Under the pieces are notes generated by a model that was given only the letters and a program-made list of their open reading frames with translations, was not told the DNA's origin and did not search any database. The translations under genes were made by a program, and so were the position numbers. Below are positions 17,295 through 26,193 of a stretch of 64,000 nucleotides of DNA, one piece after another (the first letter of the stretch is position 1; each line of letters opens with the position of its first letter). The DNA lies in NCBI GenBank assembly GCA_964351655.1, contig CAYGPD010000011.1, positions 10,149 through 74,148 on the forward strand. Reading direction: 5' to 3'. This stretch comes from Hirschia sp964351655. Its GTDB lineage: Bacteria; Pseudomonadota; Alphaproteobacteria; Caulobacterales; Hyphomonadaceae.

Positions 17295-17876
17295 TTACAA
17301 CCTTTCAATTTTTTGAGTGGCTTCATCGATGATTGCCGCGATATCGAGAGCTGTTTGATCGTTTGCATCAGCTTGGGTCATGCGGTTACGCAACGCCGTT
17401 TTAATCCCTTCCATTGCACGCTTGACGGGGGCAGGGTTTAAGCGACCATGCTCATTCGCAAGACTTTCCAGACGTTGAAGTAAGGGGGGGATGTCATGTG
17501 CGTCGGTATTGAGGGCAGTTTTTCCATCAGATGTGATACTGAATGCTTTTTTGCCGTTCTCTTCTTGTTGCGCACTGATGTGGCCGAGGTCTTCCAACAT
17601 TGAAAGTGCTGGATATACAACGCCTGGGCTTGGCGCATAACTGCCGCCAGAATGGTCTTCAATGGCGCGGATAAGATCGTATCCATGTTGAGGCTGGATG
17701 TTGATAAAATGCAGAAGCACTAAGCGAAGTTCAGATGCATCGAAAACACGGCGACGTCCGCCGCCTAAGCGCATCCCGCCATGGCGATGACCGCTTTTGT
17801 GACACTGACCCATTTTCGATTTGCGATGTTTATGTGCGTGCTCGCGGTGGTCGCGACCCATGTGTAAATATCTCAA
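17295..17876 (-). CDS. His-rich PadR-family regulator resembling nickel sensor YqjI
   Basis: 193 residues. The N-terminal 45 residues are rich in His and basic residues, with two Cys/His pairs (HREHAHKHRK, GQCHKSGHRHGG), then a PadR winged-helix domain (ELRLVLLHFI, HGYDLIRAIED, SPGVVYPALSMLEDLGHI). This plan matches E. coli YqjI, a nickel-responsive repressor of a ferric reductase. I chose the TTG start because a strong AGGAG lies 7 nt upstream; the first ATG is 15 nt further in, at 17861, too far from that SD. A perfect palindrome lies just upstream. No yqjH-like reductase is nearby; the partner is DUF2218. Confidence 0.85.
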   Translation of the reverse strand: MRYLHMGRDHREHAHKHRKSKMGQCHKSGHRHGGMRLGGGRRRVFDASELRLVLLHFINIQPQHGYDLIRAIEDHSGGSYAPSPGVVYPALSMLEDLGHISAQQEENGKKAFSITSDGKTALNTDAHDIPPLLQRLESLANEHGRLNPAPVKRAMEGIKTALRNRMTQADANDQTALDIAAIIDEATQKIERL

Positions 17877-17906
17877 TTAATATCTCCTGAAACTATATAA
17901 GATAGC

Positions 17907-17924
17907 TTCAAGATATATCTTGAA
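17907..17924. promoter_or_regulatory. Perfect 18-bp palindrome in the padR leader
   Basis: TTCAAGATATATCTTGAA, 31 bp upstream of the TTG start of the PadR gene. Size, symmetry and place suit an autoregulatory operator of a dimeric PadR protein. A second, looser dyad CTAT-N5-ATAG lies between it and the gene (17893-17905). Confidence 0.6.
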
Positions 17925-18005
17925 AATAAATATACAAGAGTTAGCTGAGAATTTTTCTCACTTTCTATGATGTGAATAGATACGCAATATGTGCGAGGGG
18001 TGTGT

Positions 18006-18668
18006 TTAGTGTACGCCGGCTAGACCAAATGCGCCTTTGATGCCGTCTATCAATAGTTGAACCGACAAGGCTGCTAGGATGACACCAAAGATACGTGTGA
18101 TACCCCCAGATACGCTGTCGCCCATGATACGAATGATAGGTGCCGCCGCAAGAAACACTAAACAACACAATGCAAGGTTTGCAACAATTGCCGCGATAAC
18201 TATACCCTGTTCCACCATATTGCCGTTTGCATTTTGCATGTAGAGCATTGCGGTCGCGATTGAACCTGGCCCTGCAAGCATCGGTATACCAAGAGGGAAA
18301 ACAGATACATCGTCGAGTTCGGTGTGATCTTCTTCATCTAAAATGGCTTCGGCGCGGGTTTCTCGGCGTTCCGTGCGCTTTTCAAACACCATGTCGAGGG
18401 CGATTAAGAATAGCAGTATTCCGCCGGCAGCACGGAATGCATCAATAGAAATATGCAATGCACCCAACAACCAAGCGCCACCAAATGCGAAACCAATAAT
18501 AATTATTGCTGCAACCAGCGTCGATTTAATTGCCATTTTGCGAGCAAATTTGGGCCCGCCATCAGCAGTAAGTGATGCAAACACAGGTGCGACACCGGGA
18601 GGGTCGATCAACACAAAAAAGGTCACAAAAGTGGCGAGGGCAAGGTTTAGAAGTTCATTGGTCATCAT
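18006..18668 (-). CDS. MarC-family integral membrane protein
   Basis: 220 residues from the ATG at 18668 (a second ATG follows directly; the frame stays open 39 bp further upstream). Six hydrophobic segments, with LATFVTFFVLIDPPGVAPVFASL at the start in two overlapping parts and a conserved FPLGIPMLAGPGSIA motif in the middle, identify the MarC/UPF0056 family. A charged loop (residues about 90-125) joins the halves. Members were once proposed to be antibiotic-resistance proteins, but no function is proven. It lies upstream of the PadR gene on the same strand with 129 bp between. Confidence 0.9.
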   Translation of the reverse strand: MMTNELLNLALATFVTFFVLIDPPGVAPVFASLTADGGPKFARKMAIKSTLVAAIIIIGFAFGGAWLLGALHISIDAFRAAGGILLFLIALDMVFEKRTERRETRAEAILDEEDHTELDDVSVFPLGIPMLAGPGSIATAMLYMQNANGNMVEQGIVIAAIVANLALCCLVFLAAAPIIRIMGDSVSGGITRIFGVILAALSVQLLIDGIKGAFGLAGVH

Positions 18669-18787
18669 TTGCGCATATCGCGGCAAATGCTTAATGGCAA
18701 CACCCAATCATGGCGGCATAGGGCAAAATATTATTTCAAATTGTATCCAGACTGCAAAATTTTAGCAGGGTAAATGCAATTTATGTC

Positions 18788-18822
18788 GCAAAAAAAGCGC
18801 TGAGTTGCCCCAGCGCTTTTGT
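18788..18822 (-). terminator. Intrinsic terminator after gltB
   Basis: On the minus strand: AAAAGCGCTG, loop of 8, CAGCGCTTTT followed by further T residues. It lies 30 bp after the gltB stop. Confidence 0.85.
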
Positions 18823-18851
18823 GTTTTTCTAAGTTTTTGTCCAGTGTTGAT

Positions 18852-21800
18852 TTATTCAGCGGCGGTTGCCGTAGCTGAATCATCCAATGGAATCGCCAAG
18901 CGTGAAAGCATTTCTTTCGGCACAACTTGTCTAAAGTTGGGTAGTTCTGCTTCCCAGTTTGAAAGGATCGTGCTGGCATATTGAGAGCGAGTGACCTCAA
19001 CATGCGCTTGGATCATAGATTTTAATTCCTCTTCCCAGTGCTTGGACTTAATTGTATCCCAAACAATGGAATCGGGGTTGGCTAATAGGTCAAACTTGTT
19101 GTTTGGGTCATAGATAAACGCCATTCCACCAGTCATACCCGCACCAAAGTTGTCTCCTATCGGTCCAAGGATCGTCACGCGACCACCGGTCATGTATTCA
19201 CATCCGTTTGAACCACACCCTTCTATAACGGCTGTCGCGCCAGAGTTACGAACGGCGAAACGCTCTGCTGCTTGTCCTGCTGCATATAGGTTTCCAGAGG
19301 TTGCACCATAGAGACATGTATTCCCTATAATGGTGTTCTCATGGGCGAGGAAGCGTGCGCCAGATGATGGACGCAAAATGATTGTCGCACCAGAAAGACC
19401 TTTACCAACATAATCATTGGCATCACCGATCACTTCCAATGTGAGACCTTTCACACAGAAAGCTCCCAATGACTGCCCTGCAGATCCATCTAACGTAACC
19501 CATAAACGACCATCTGGAAGGGGGTCATCCGTTCCAAATTTGCGAACGATTGCAGAGGATGAACGTGTCCCAATCGCGCGCTGAACGTTACGCACTTTAT
19601 AGTCCACTTGCATTTTCTCGCCTTTTTCAAAGAAGGCTGCTGCATCACGAAGGATTTCAGCATCAAGTGAGTCTGGAACTTCATTGCGGAGTGTTGGTTT
19701 GTACACTATTTTCTGATCAGCGTCGGCACGAATGAGAAGTGGGTTCAAATCTAGATCATCGAGGAATTCTGATCCACGAGAAACCTGTGAAAGAAGATCT
19801 GTACGTCCGATCACTTCATCAAGTGTTGCAAACCCAAGTTCAGCCAATACATCACGAACCTCTTCAGCGATGTGAGTCATCAGGTTGACCACTTTATATG
19901 GTTTTCCTGTGAATTTCGCACGCAGGTCGTCACGTTGTGTACACACGCCGACTGGACATGTATTGGAGTGACATTGGCGCACCATGATACAGCCCATCGC
20001 AACCAATGATGCGGTTCCGATACCATATTCTTCGGCACCAAGCATTGCGGCCATAACAATATCGCGGCCAGTGCGAAGACCACCATCAGTCCGTAGAGTC
20101 ACTTGGTCACGCAGATTGTTAAGCGTGAGCACTTGGTGTGCTTCCGCTAAGCCCATTTCCCACGGAAGACCTGCAAATTTCACAGATGTTAGTGGGCTTG
20201 CGCCTGTTCCACCGACATTTCCTGCAATCAGGATGATGTCTGCTTTTGCTTTTGCCACACCTGCTGCAATTGTACCCACACCTGAACGTGCTACAAGTTT
20301 CACACATACACGGATGTCTGGGTTGATTTGTTTGAGGTCGTAAATGAGCTGGGCAAGGTCTTCGATAGAATAAATATCGTGATGCGGCGGAGGTGATATG
20401 AGTGTCACACCCGGAGTCGCATTTCGGTTTTTCGCGATAAATTCTGTTACCTTAAAGCCGGGTAATTGTCCGCCTTCACCTGGTTTTGCACCTTGGGCTA
20501 CTTTAATTTCAACCTCTTTACATTGGTTGAGATATTCAGCAGTTACCCCAAAACGACCCGACGCAACCTGCTTGATAGCAGAGTTCATGTTGTCGCCATT
20601 TGCCATCGGCTTGTAACGCTCACGCACCTCGCCACCTTCACCGGATACAGATTTCGCACCAATACGGTTCATTGCAACGTTAAGAGTACCGTGAGCTTCT
20701 GGACCAAGCGCTCCAAGGGACATACCCGGCGTAACAAAGCGTTTGCGGATTTCATTGACCGATTGAACGTCTTCTTGCCCCAAAGGTTTGTTTGGAGAAC
20801 GGAAGTCCATAAGGTCACGCAATTGAAGCGGGTGTTCGCGTGCTTCTTTTTTGAGTGCTTCAGAATATTTTTTCCACTCTGAATAACTGCCCGTGTCGCA
20901 TGCTTTTTGAAGTTGGTGAATAAGGTCACCTGTCAAAGCGTGGCGATCGCCTGAGCGACGGATACGGTAGAAACCGCCCACAGGAAGGGAGACAATTTGT
21001 GAATCCCAAGCTTTTTCGTGGAGGCCACGAGCTTTTTTCGCAAGACCGTTCAAGCCTATACCGGAGATTTTGGATGTCATTCCTGGGAAGTAATTATCAA
21101 CAAGGGCACGTGATAGACCCAGTGCTTCAAAGTTGTAACCGCCGCGATAAGATGAAATCACGGAGATACCCATTTTGGACATGATCTTTAGTAGTCCGGC
21201 GTCAATTGCTTTTTTGAAGTTCTGACACGCTTGCTCGAGTGTCAAACCTTCAACAAGACCACGTGCGTGACGATCAGCAATTGTTTCCATTGCAAGATAG
21301 GCGTTCACACATGTCGCACCTACACCGATAAGAACTGCGTGATAGTGTGTGTCGAGACATTCCGCTGCACGCACTGTGATCGAACAGAAGGAGCGAAGTT
21401 CTTTCTTGACGAGGTGTGAGTGCACCGCGCCCACGGCCAAGATCATCGGAATACCTGCACGATCTGCGTTTTGGAATTCGTCCGTTAGAACGATGTGTTC
21501 CTTGCCTTGAGAGACAGCATCTTCAGCTGCCTGACAGATTTGGTTCAATGCAGATTGTAATGTTGTACCAGCGTGACCAGTTGTTTCTGCATCGAACGTA
21601 CAGTCAACAATAGAAACACCATCGCCAAGCACTTCAATCAAGTTGTTATACATGCCTGTTGTAAGTACGGGGCTTTCAAGCAAGAACACATTTGATTGGG
21701 CCTCATCATCGGCAAGGATGTTACCAAGATTTTTGAAGCGCGTTTTTAAACTCATCACACGGTCTTCACGCAATGGGTCTATTGGTGGGTTTGTAACCTG

Positions 21801-23408
21801 AGAGAAGTTTTGACGGAAATAGTGTGAAAGCGGGCGGTAATGCTCTGATAGCACTGCAATCGGGCTGTCATCACCCATAGATCCAATTGCTTCTTTTCCA
21901 TCTTCCATCATTGGAGATAGGAGAAGCTCTGTTTCTTCCATAGAGAAGCCAGCTGCTGTTTGGCGGCAAAGCAATTCAGAGCGACTGAAAGTTTGAGGCT
22001 CTTTACCTTCAGTGATGCGTGCATCAAGTTCGATCACATTTTCCAGCCACTCATCATAAGGGTGTTGAGCTGCAAGTGCGTCAATCACTTCACGGTGGGT
22101 GTAGAATTTGCCTTCTTCGATATCAACGGCGATCATACCGCCGGGACCCACACGACCTCTGCGGTCGATGCTATCTGGATCAAGAGGACACATACCTGTT
22201 TCAGAACCAACAGCGAGCACACCGTCAGATGTTAATGCATAGCGCATCGGGCGCAGACCAGAGCGGTCCAACCCAGCAACCGCCCACCGACCATCAAAGG
22301 CACAGACGGCAGCGGGGCCATCCCATGGTTCCATCACAGCGTTAGCATAGGCATACAAGCCTTGGTGCGCAGCAGGCATTACGTCTTCACGTTTTGACCA
22401 AGCGGCAGGGATAAGAAGTGTTTTTGCCATTGTCGCTTTGCGGCCCGCACGCACGATCAATTCAAAAGCAGCATCCAGCGCCGCAGAATCGGAAGATCCT
22501 TGCGGAATAATTGGCTTAATGTCGTTTTCATGCCCACCGAATGTCTCTGATACCATGCGGATTTCGTGGGATTTCATCCAATTGACGTTACCGTTAATTG
22601 TGTTGATTTCACCATTGTGCGCCAACATACGGAAAGGTTGAGCCAACCACCATTGCGGGAATGTGTTTGTGGAGTAGCGCTGGTGGTAAATCGCAACAGA
22701 AGAGACAAAACGCTCATCTTGAAGGTCAGGATAGAAAATATCGATATCTTCTGCGAGGAACATACCTTTGTAAATCAGTGCTTTAGCTGAGAATGAACAG
22801 ATGTAGAAGCTAGGTATGCCTGACTCTCTCACGCGCTTCTCAATGCGGCGGCGACAGATGTAAAGTATGCGTTCGAGCTCTGCCTCATCACGGCCTGTCG
22901 GGTCGCAGAACATGATCTGCGCTATCTCTGGTCTAGTCGCGTCTGCCTTCTGCCCAATGACTGATGTGTCGATGGGGACTTGGCGCCATCCATAGATGTG
23001 AAAGCCGAAACCAACAACTTCAGTTTCAACAATTGTACGCGCGCGCTCTTGTGCAGAAAGGTCTTCGCGCGGCAAAAAGATTTGTCCGACACAGATTGGC
23101 TGATCTTTGTTTGGTGCGTGACCTGTTTTTGTAATTTTGTCGTGGAAGAAAGCTTGCGGGACATCCAAACGGATACCAGCACCATCCCCGGTTTTACCAT
23201 CAGCATCTACAGCGCCGCGGTGCCATACGTTTTTTAGGGCTTTAATACCCATTTCAACGATTTTACGTTTTGGCACACCATCCATTTGAACCACAAGGCC
23301 CACACCACATGCATCATGCTCATCAGCAGGGTTGTATGCATGTGCATCCATCAAAGCCTGACGTTTGGCTTCGTAGTCGGCTTTATAGTTGTTGTTCTCT
23401 TCGGTCAT
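18852..23408 (-). CDS. gltB: Glutamate synthase (NADPH) large subunit
   Basis: 1518 residues. The alpha subunit of GOGAT converts glutamine plus 2-oxoglutarate to two glutamates and is central to ammonium assimilation. The N-terminal nucleophile Cys34 (DACGVGLVVQ) would be exposed after removal of a propeptide. Then come the central and FMN-binding barrel domains (PGEGGQLPGFKV, SPPPHHDIYSIEDL), the 3Fe-4S motif CHSNTCPVGVCTQ, and the C-terminal beta-helix domain with GCGSNGCEYMTGG. The ATG at 23408, with AAGG 8 nt upstream, is preferred over a GTG 9 nt earlier. It lies 99 bp downstream of gltD in the same operon. Confidence 0.97.
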   Translation of the reverse strand: MTEENNNYKADYEAKRQALMDAHAYNPADEHDACGVGLVVQMDGVPKRKIVEMGIKALKNVWHRGAVDADGKTGDGAGIRLDVPQAFFHDKITKTGHAPNKDQPICVGQIFLPREDLSAQERARTIVETEVVGFGFHIYGWRQVPIDTSVIGQKADATRPEIAQIMFCDPTGRDEAELERILYICRRRIEKRVRESGIPSFYICSFSAKALIYKGMFLAEDIDIFYPDLQDERFVSSVAIYHQRYSTNTFPQWWLAQPFRMLAHNGEINTINGNVNWMKSHEIRMVSETFGGHENDIKPIIPQGSSDSAALDAAFELIVRAGRKATMAKTLLIPAAWSKREDVMPAAHQGLYAYANAVMEPWDGPAAVCAFDGRWAVAGLDRSGLRPMRYALTSDGVLAVGSETGMCPLDPDSIDRRGRVGPGGMIAVDIEEGKFYTHREVIDALAAQHPYDEWLENVIELDARITEGKEPQTFSRSELLCRQTAAGFSMEETELLLSPMMEDGKEAIGSMGDDSPIAVLSEHYRPLSHYFRQNFSQVTNPPIDPLREDRVMSLKTRFKNLGNILADDEAQSNVFLLESPVLTTGMYNNLIEVLGDGVSIVDCTFDAETTGHAGTTLQSALNQICQAAEDAVSQGKEHIVLTDEFQNADRAGIPMILAVGAVHSHLVKKELRSFCSITVRAAECLDTHYHAVLIGVGATCVNAYLAMETIADRHARGLVEGLTLEQACQNFKKAIDAGLLKIMSKMGISVISSYRGGYNFEALGLSRALVDNYFPGMTSKISGIGLNGLAKKARGLHEKAWDSQIVSLPVGGFYRIRRSGDRHALTGDLIHQLQKACDTGSYSEWKKYSEALKKEAREHPLQLRDLMDFRSPNKPLGQEDVQSVNEIRKRFVTPGMSLGALGPEAHGTLNVAMNRIGAKSVSGEGGEVRERYKPMANGDNMNSAIKQVASGRFGVTAEYLNQCKEVEIKVAQGAKPGEGGQLPGFKVTEFIAKNRNATPGVTLISPPPHHDIYSIEDLAQLIYDLKQINPDIRVCVKLVARSGVGTIAAGVAKAKADIILIAGNVGGTGASPLTSVKFAGLPWEMGLAEAHQVLTLNNLRDQVTLRTDGGLRTGRDIVMAAMLGAEEYGIGTASLVAMGCIMVRQCHSNTCPVGVCTQRDDLRAKFTGKPYKVVNLMTHIAEEVRDVLAELGFATLDEVIGRTDLLSQVSRGSEFLDDLDLNPLLIRADADQKIVYKPTLRNEVPDSLDAEILRDAAAFFEKGEKMQVDYKVRNVQRAIGTRSSSAIVRKFGTDDPLPDGRLWVTLDGSAGQSLGAFCVKGLTLEVIGDANDYVGKGLSGATIILRPSSGARFLAHENTIIGNTCLYGATSGNLYAAGQAAERFAVRNSGATAVIEGCGSNGCEYMTGGRVTILGPIGDNFGAGMTGGMAFIYDPNNKFDLLANPDSIVWDTIKSKHWEEELKSMIQAHVEVTRSQYASTILSNWEAELPNFRQVVPKEMLSRLAIPLDDSATATAAE

Positions 23409-23507
23409 CGTTTTCACCTTGCTTGGTGCGGGAAGGGGAAGCTATATGCAACGCCCTTCCGAGAATTCTGATTTCAAATACTAACTCGTATTGCGGTCTT
23501 ATAAGCT

Positions 23508-24956
23508 TTATTCGGCTGCGATTTGGTTCGCTGCTTTTTGAGCCTTCATATATGTGTGCATGTGCTCTGCAGCATCGCGCCCATCTTTGACAGCCCATAC
23601 AACTAAGGAAGCGCCGCGCATAATATCTCCCGCAGCAAACACACCATCCAATGATGTCATGAGGTTTGCGTGGTTGACTTTGAGAGCGCCCCAACGGTTT
23701 ACGACAAGGTCCTCTTCGTTGAAGAGTTTTGGGAGGTCTTCTGGACTAAAGCCAAGTGCTTTAATCACCATATCCGCTTTGACTTCATACTCAGATCCTT
23801 CGATCGGCTCAGGAGAGCGGCGACCGGATGCATCTGGAAGGCCAAGCTTCATGCGCGTTGCTGTAACTGCTTTTACGCCGCCTGATTTTTTCTCCACAAC
23901 AGCTGATGGTGCGGAAAGCCAATCAAACTTTACGCCTTCTTCTTCAGCATTGCGAACTTCGCGTTGTGAGCCAGGCATGTTTTCACGGTCACGGCGATAC
24001 ATACATGTAACGGCTTTGGCTCCTTGACGGATGGCTGTACGTACACAGTCCATAGCAGTATCACCACCGCCGATGACGACGACCCGTTTGCCATTGGCGT
24101 TAAGTTCGCCTGATTCAAAACGGTCTACCTTGTCACCAAGGCTTAGCTTGTTGGACGTGATGAGGAAATCGAGCGCGGCGTGGACGCCTTCTGTACCTTC
24201 ACCCGGCATATTAAGGTCACGTGCTTTGTATACGCCTGTCGCGATCAGCATAGAGTCGTGTTTTTGACGGAGTTCTTGAAGTGAAACTGTCACGCCTACG
24301 TCTGTGTTATATACAAACTGCACACCTGAATCTTTCAGGTATTGTTCACGGCGTAGCACGATTTCTTTTTCAAGTTTAAAGCCAGGAATTCCGTAAATTA
24401 ATAGGCCACCAGCGCGGTCGTAACGGTCATAAATCGTAACCTGATAGCCGAGGCGACGAAGTTGTTCTGCTGCTGCAAAACCTGCTGGTCCTGCACCTAT
24501 AATTCCAACAGATTGGTCGCGCTCTTTAGGTGGCTTTACAGGTTGAACCCAGCCATTTTCAAACGCTGTATCTGTGATGTATTTTTCAACGGAGCCGATT
24601 GTAACCGTACCGTGACCCGATTGCTCAATTGTACAACTGCCTTCACACAAGCGGTCTTGCGGACAAATACGCCCACATATTTCCGGCATGTTGTTTGTCG
24701 AAGAGGACATGAGATAGGCTTCTTCAAGCCTGCCTTCAGCAGTCAATTTTAGCCAATCTGGAATGTTGTTACCAAGAGGGCAGTGTTGCTGACAGAACGG
24801 CACGCCACATTGAGAACAACGTGAGGCTTGCTCATTTGCTTTCGCATCAATGTATTCCGCATAGATTTCGTGGAAATCTTGTTTGCGGTTTTTAGCGTCA
24901 CGCTTTTCGGGCATCTCTTTTTCAATAGAGACGAACTTCAGCATTTTCTCTGGCAT
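23508..24956 (-). CDS. gltD: Glutamate synthase (NADPH) small subunit
   Basis: 482 residues. The beta subunit takes electrons from NADPH through FAD and Fe-S clusters to GltB. Two cysteine clusters for 4Fe-4S binding: CSQCGVPFCQQHCP and CGRICPQDRLCEGSC. Then the FAD-binding GIIGAGPAGFAAAEQL, a second dinucleotide loop VVVIGGGDTAMDCVR, and the C-terminal DGVFAAGDIMRGASLVV. The ATG at 24956, preceded by GAAGAG, gives the usual N-terminus (MPEKMLKFVSIEKE); the frame extends 75 bp further upstream without support. It is the first gene of a gltD-gltB operon, the reverse of the more common order. Confidence 0.96.
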   Translation of the reverse strand: MPEKMLKFVSIEKEMPEKRDAKNRKQDFHEIYAEYIDAKANEQASRCSQCGVPFCQQHCPLGNNIPDWLKLTAEGRLEEAYLMSSSTNNMPEICGRICPQDRLCEGSCTIEQSGHGTVTIGSVEKYITDTAFENGWVQPVKPPKERDQSVGIIGAGPAGFAAAEQLRRLGYQVTIYDRYDRAGGLLIYGIPGFKLEKEIVLRREQYLKDSGVQFVYNTDVGVTVSLQELRQKHDSMLIATGVYKARDLNMPGEGTEGVHAALDFLITSNKLSLGDKVDRFESGELNANGKRVVVIGGGDTAMDCVRTAIRQGAKAVTCMYRRDRENMPGSQREVRNAEEEGVKFDWLSAPSAVVEKKSGGVKAVTATRMKLGLPDASGRRSPEPIEGSEYEVKADMVIKALGFSPEDLPKLFNEEDLVVNRWGALKVNHANLMTSLDGVFAAGDIMRGASLVVWAVKDGRDAAEHMHTYMKAQKAANQIAAE

Positions 24957-25259
24957 GGCTGAACTCTTCATTCTTGGTTTTACTTGAATAGGAGCGTCAT
25001 AATGCGTAAAAATTGGTGCCGCAAGTATCAAAATGATATATAAGAACCGTTTGGTTCTTTGTTGTGGGGCGATGTAAGGAAAACGGTGCTAGTTGAGAAG
25101 TGTTCGCAAAAATATAAGAGCCAAATGGGTCCTAATTAAAATTGGCTAGAAGTTTGCTTCTTATCATGGTGTAAACGCATGGCTTTTAAAGAAGGTGCCG
25201 GAATGGGGCATTCTTTGAGAATTGCGCGCCATTTTTATATTTAAAACGTTGGGATTTAG
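24957..25259. other. Intergenic region between gltD and uppP
   Basis: About 300 bp of divergent promoter space. The only structure I see is a perfect 7-bp inverted repeat AAGAACC-GTTT-GGTTCTT at 25042-25059, which would lie in the gltD leader. It has no T-tract on either strand, so it is not a plain terminator. No gene is apparent. Confidence 0.5.
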
Positions 25260-26108
25260 ATGTCATACTTACAGCTGGCTTTGATCGCCTTGGTGCAAGG
25301 CATAACCGAATGGTTGCCAATTTCCTCTTCGGCGCACGTACTGCTTGCAGCAGATTATTTTGGTTTGGATGGTCCTGAAGAGTTGCTGATCAATGCTATG
25401 GCGCATTTGGGGACGCTTGGGGCTATTTTAATATACTTCTGGCGCGATTTTGTGCGGGCCACTGTGGGAAGTATAGAGCTTGCCACATCTCCCATGACGA
25501 AGAAGCCTCTGTCTGAAGGCGCACATTTGGCGTTGATGATTATTGCAGCGACACCGGTTGCTTTGGCGATTGCGGCGGGGTGGGAGATGCTTGCTAGCGA
25601 TGCGATGAAAGACAGTATGCGCAATGTGTATATCGTAGCGGGATCAACAGTGTTTTTTGGAATTCTGCTGTGGATTGCCGATGTTAAAGGTAAAACACAC
25701 CGTAAAGAGAAAGATATGACAGTCAAAGACGCTTTTCTGATTGGTATAACGCAACCAATTGCAGCTCTTTTACCTGGAACAAGTCGCTCTGGTATTACGA
25801 TGACTGCTGCGCGGGCACTAGGGTTTAGTAGAGATGAAGCTGCGCGCTTTTCTATGCTTATTGGTGCGCCAATGCTTGCGGCTGTTGGTGCCTATGCGTT
25901 CCTAGAGTTGTCCAAGGCTGGTGGTAATACGGGTGATGCGACCTTGGTGCATGGTTTGTACGTGGCGGGCCTCTCCTTTGTGTCTGGTATCGTTTCGATT
26001 GCTGCCTTGATGGCGATCTTGAAGAAGATGAGCTTTTTGCCTTTTGTACTTTACCGTTTCGCGCTTGGGGGTGTGTTGTTGCTAATGGCTCCACATTTAA
26101 TGGGATAG
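25260..26108 (+). CDS. uppP: Undecaprenyl-diphosphatase
   Basis: 282-residue polytopic membrane enzyme (BacA/UppP) that dephosphorylates undecaprenyl diphosphate, recycling the lipid carrier for peptidoglycan and surface polysaccharides. Both conserved active-site regions are present: GITEWLPISSSAHVLLA near the N-terminus (catalytic Glu) and LLPGTSRSGITMTAAR in the middle. About eight hydrophobic segments; length typical. A strong terminator follows, and the convergent NDUFA9-like gene is the usual neighbour in alphaproteobacteria. Confidence 0.95.
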   Translation: MSYLQLALIALVQGITEWLPISSSAHVLLAADYFGLDGPEELLINAMAHLGTLGAILIYFWRDFVRATVGSIELATSPMTKKPLSEGAHLALMIIAATPVALAIAAGWEMLASDAMKDSMRNVYIVAGSTVFFGILLWIADVKGKTHRKEKDMTVKDAFLIGITQPIAALLPGTSRSGITMTAARALGFSRDEAARFSMLIGAPMLAAVGAYAFLELSKAGGNTGDATLVHGLYVAGLSFVSGIVSIAALMAILKKMSFLPFVLYRFALGGVLLLMAPHLMG

Positions 26109-26139
26109 GCATTTTGCGATATTAATTTTATAGACAAAG

Positions 26140-26169
26140 AAAAACGGGACCGATTGGCCCCGTTTTTTT
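26140..26169. terminator. Bidirectional terminator between uppP and the NDUFA9-like gene
   Basis: AAAAACGGG, loop of about 9, CCCCGTTTTTTT, with A and T tracts on both flanks, between convergent stop codons. Confidence 0.88.
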
Positions 26170-26193
26170 ATGCTTAGTAATGTGCGGAGACAG

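Noticed and set aside
18852..23408. Many open frames of 60-140 codons antisense to gltB (for example 20466-20882 and 22019-22345 on the plus strand)
   Set aside because: They lie wholly inside a clear gltB gene, have no family character or SD, and follow from its codon bias.
25042..25059. Inverted repeat AAGAACC/GGTTCTT as a transcription terminator
   Set aside because: No T-tract follows it on either strand, and it lies in a leader, not after a gene.
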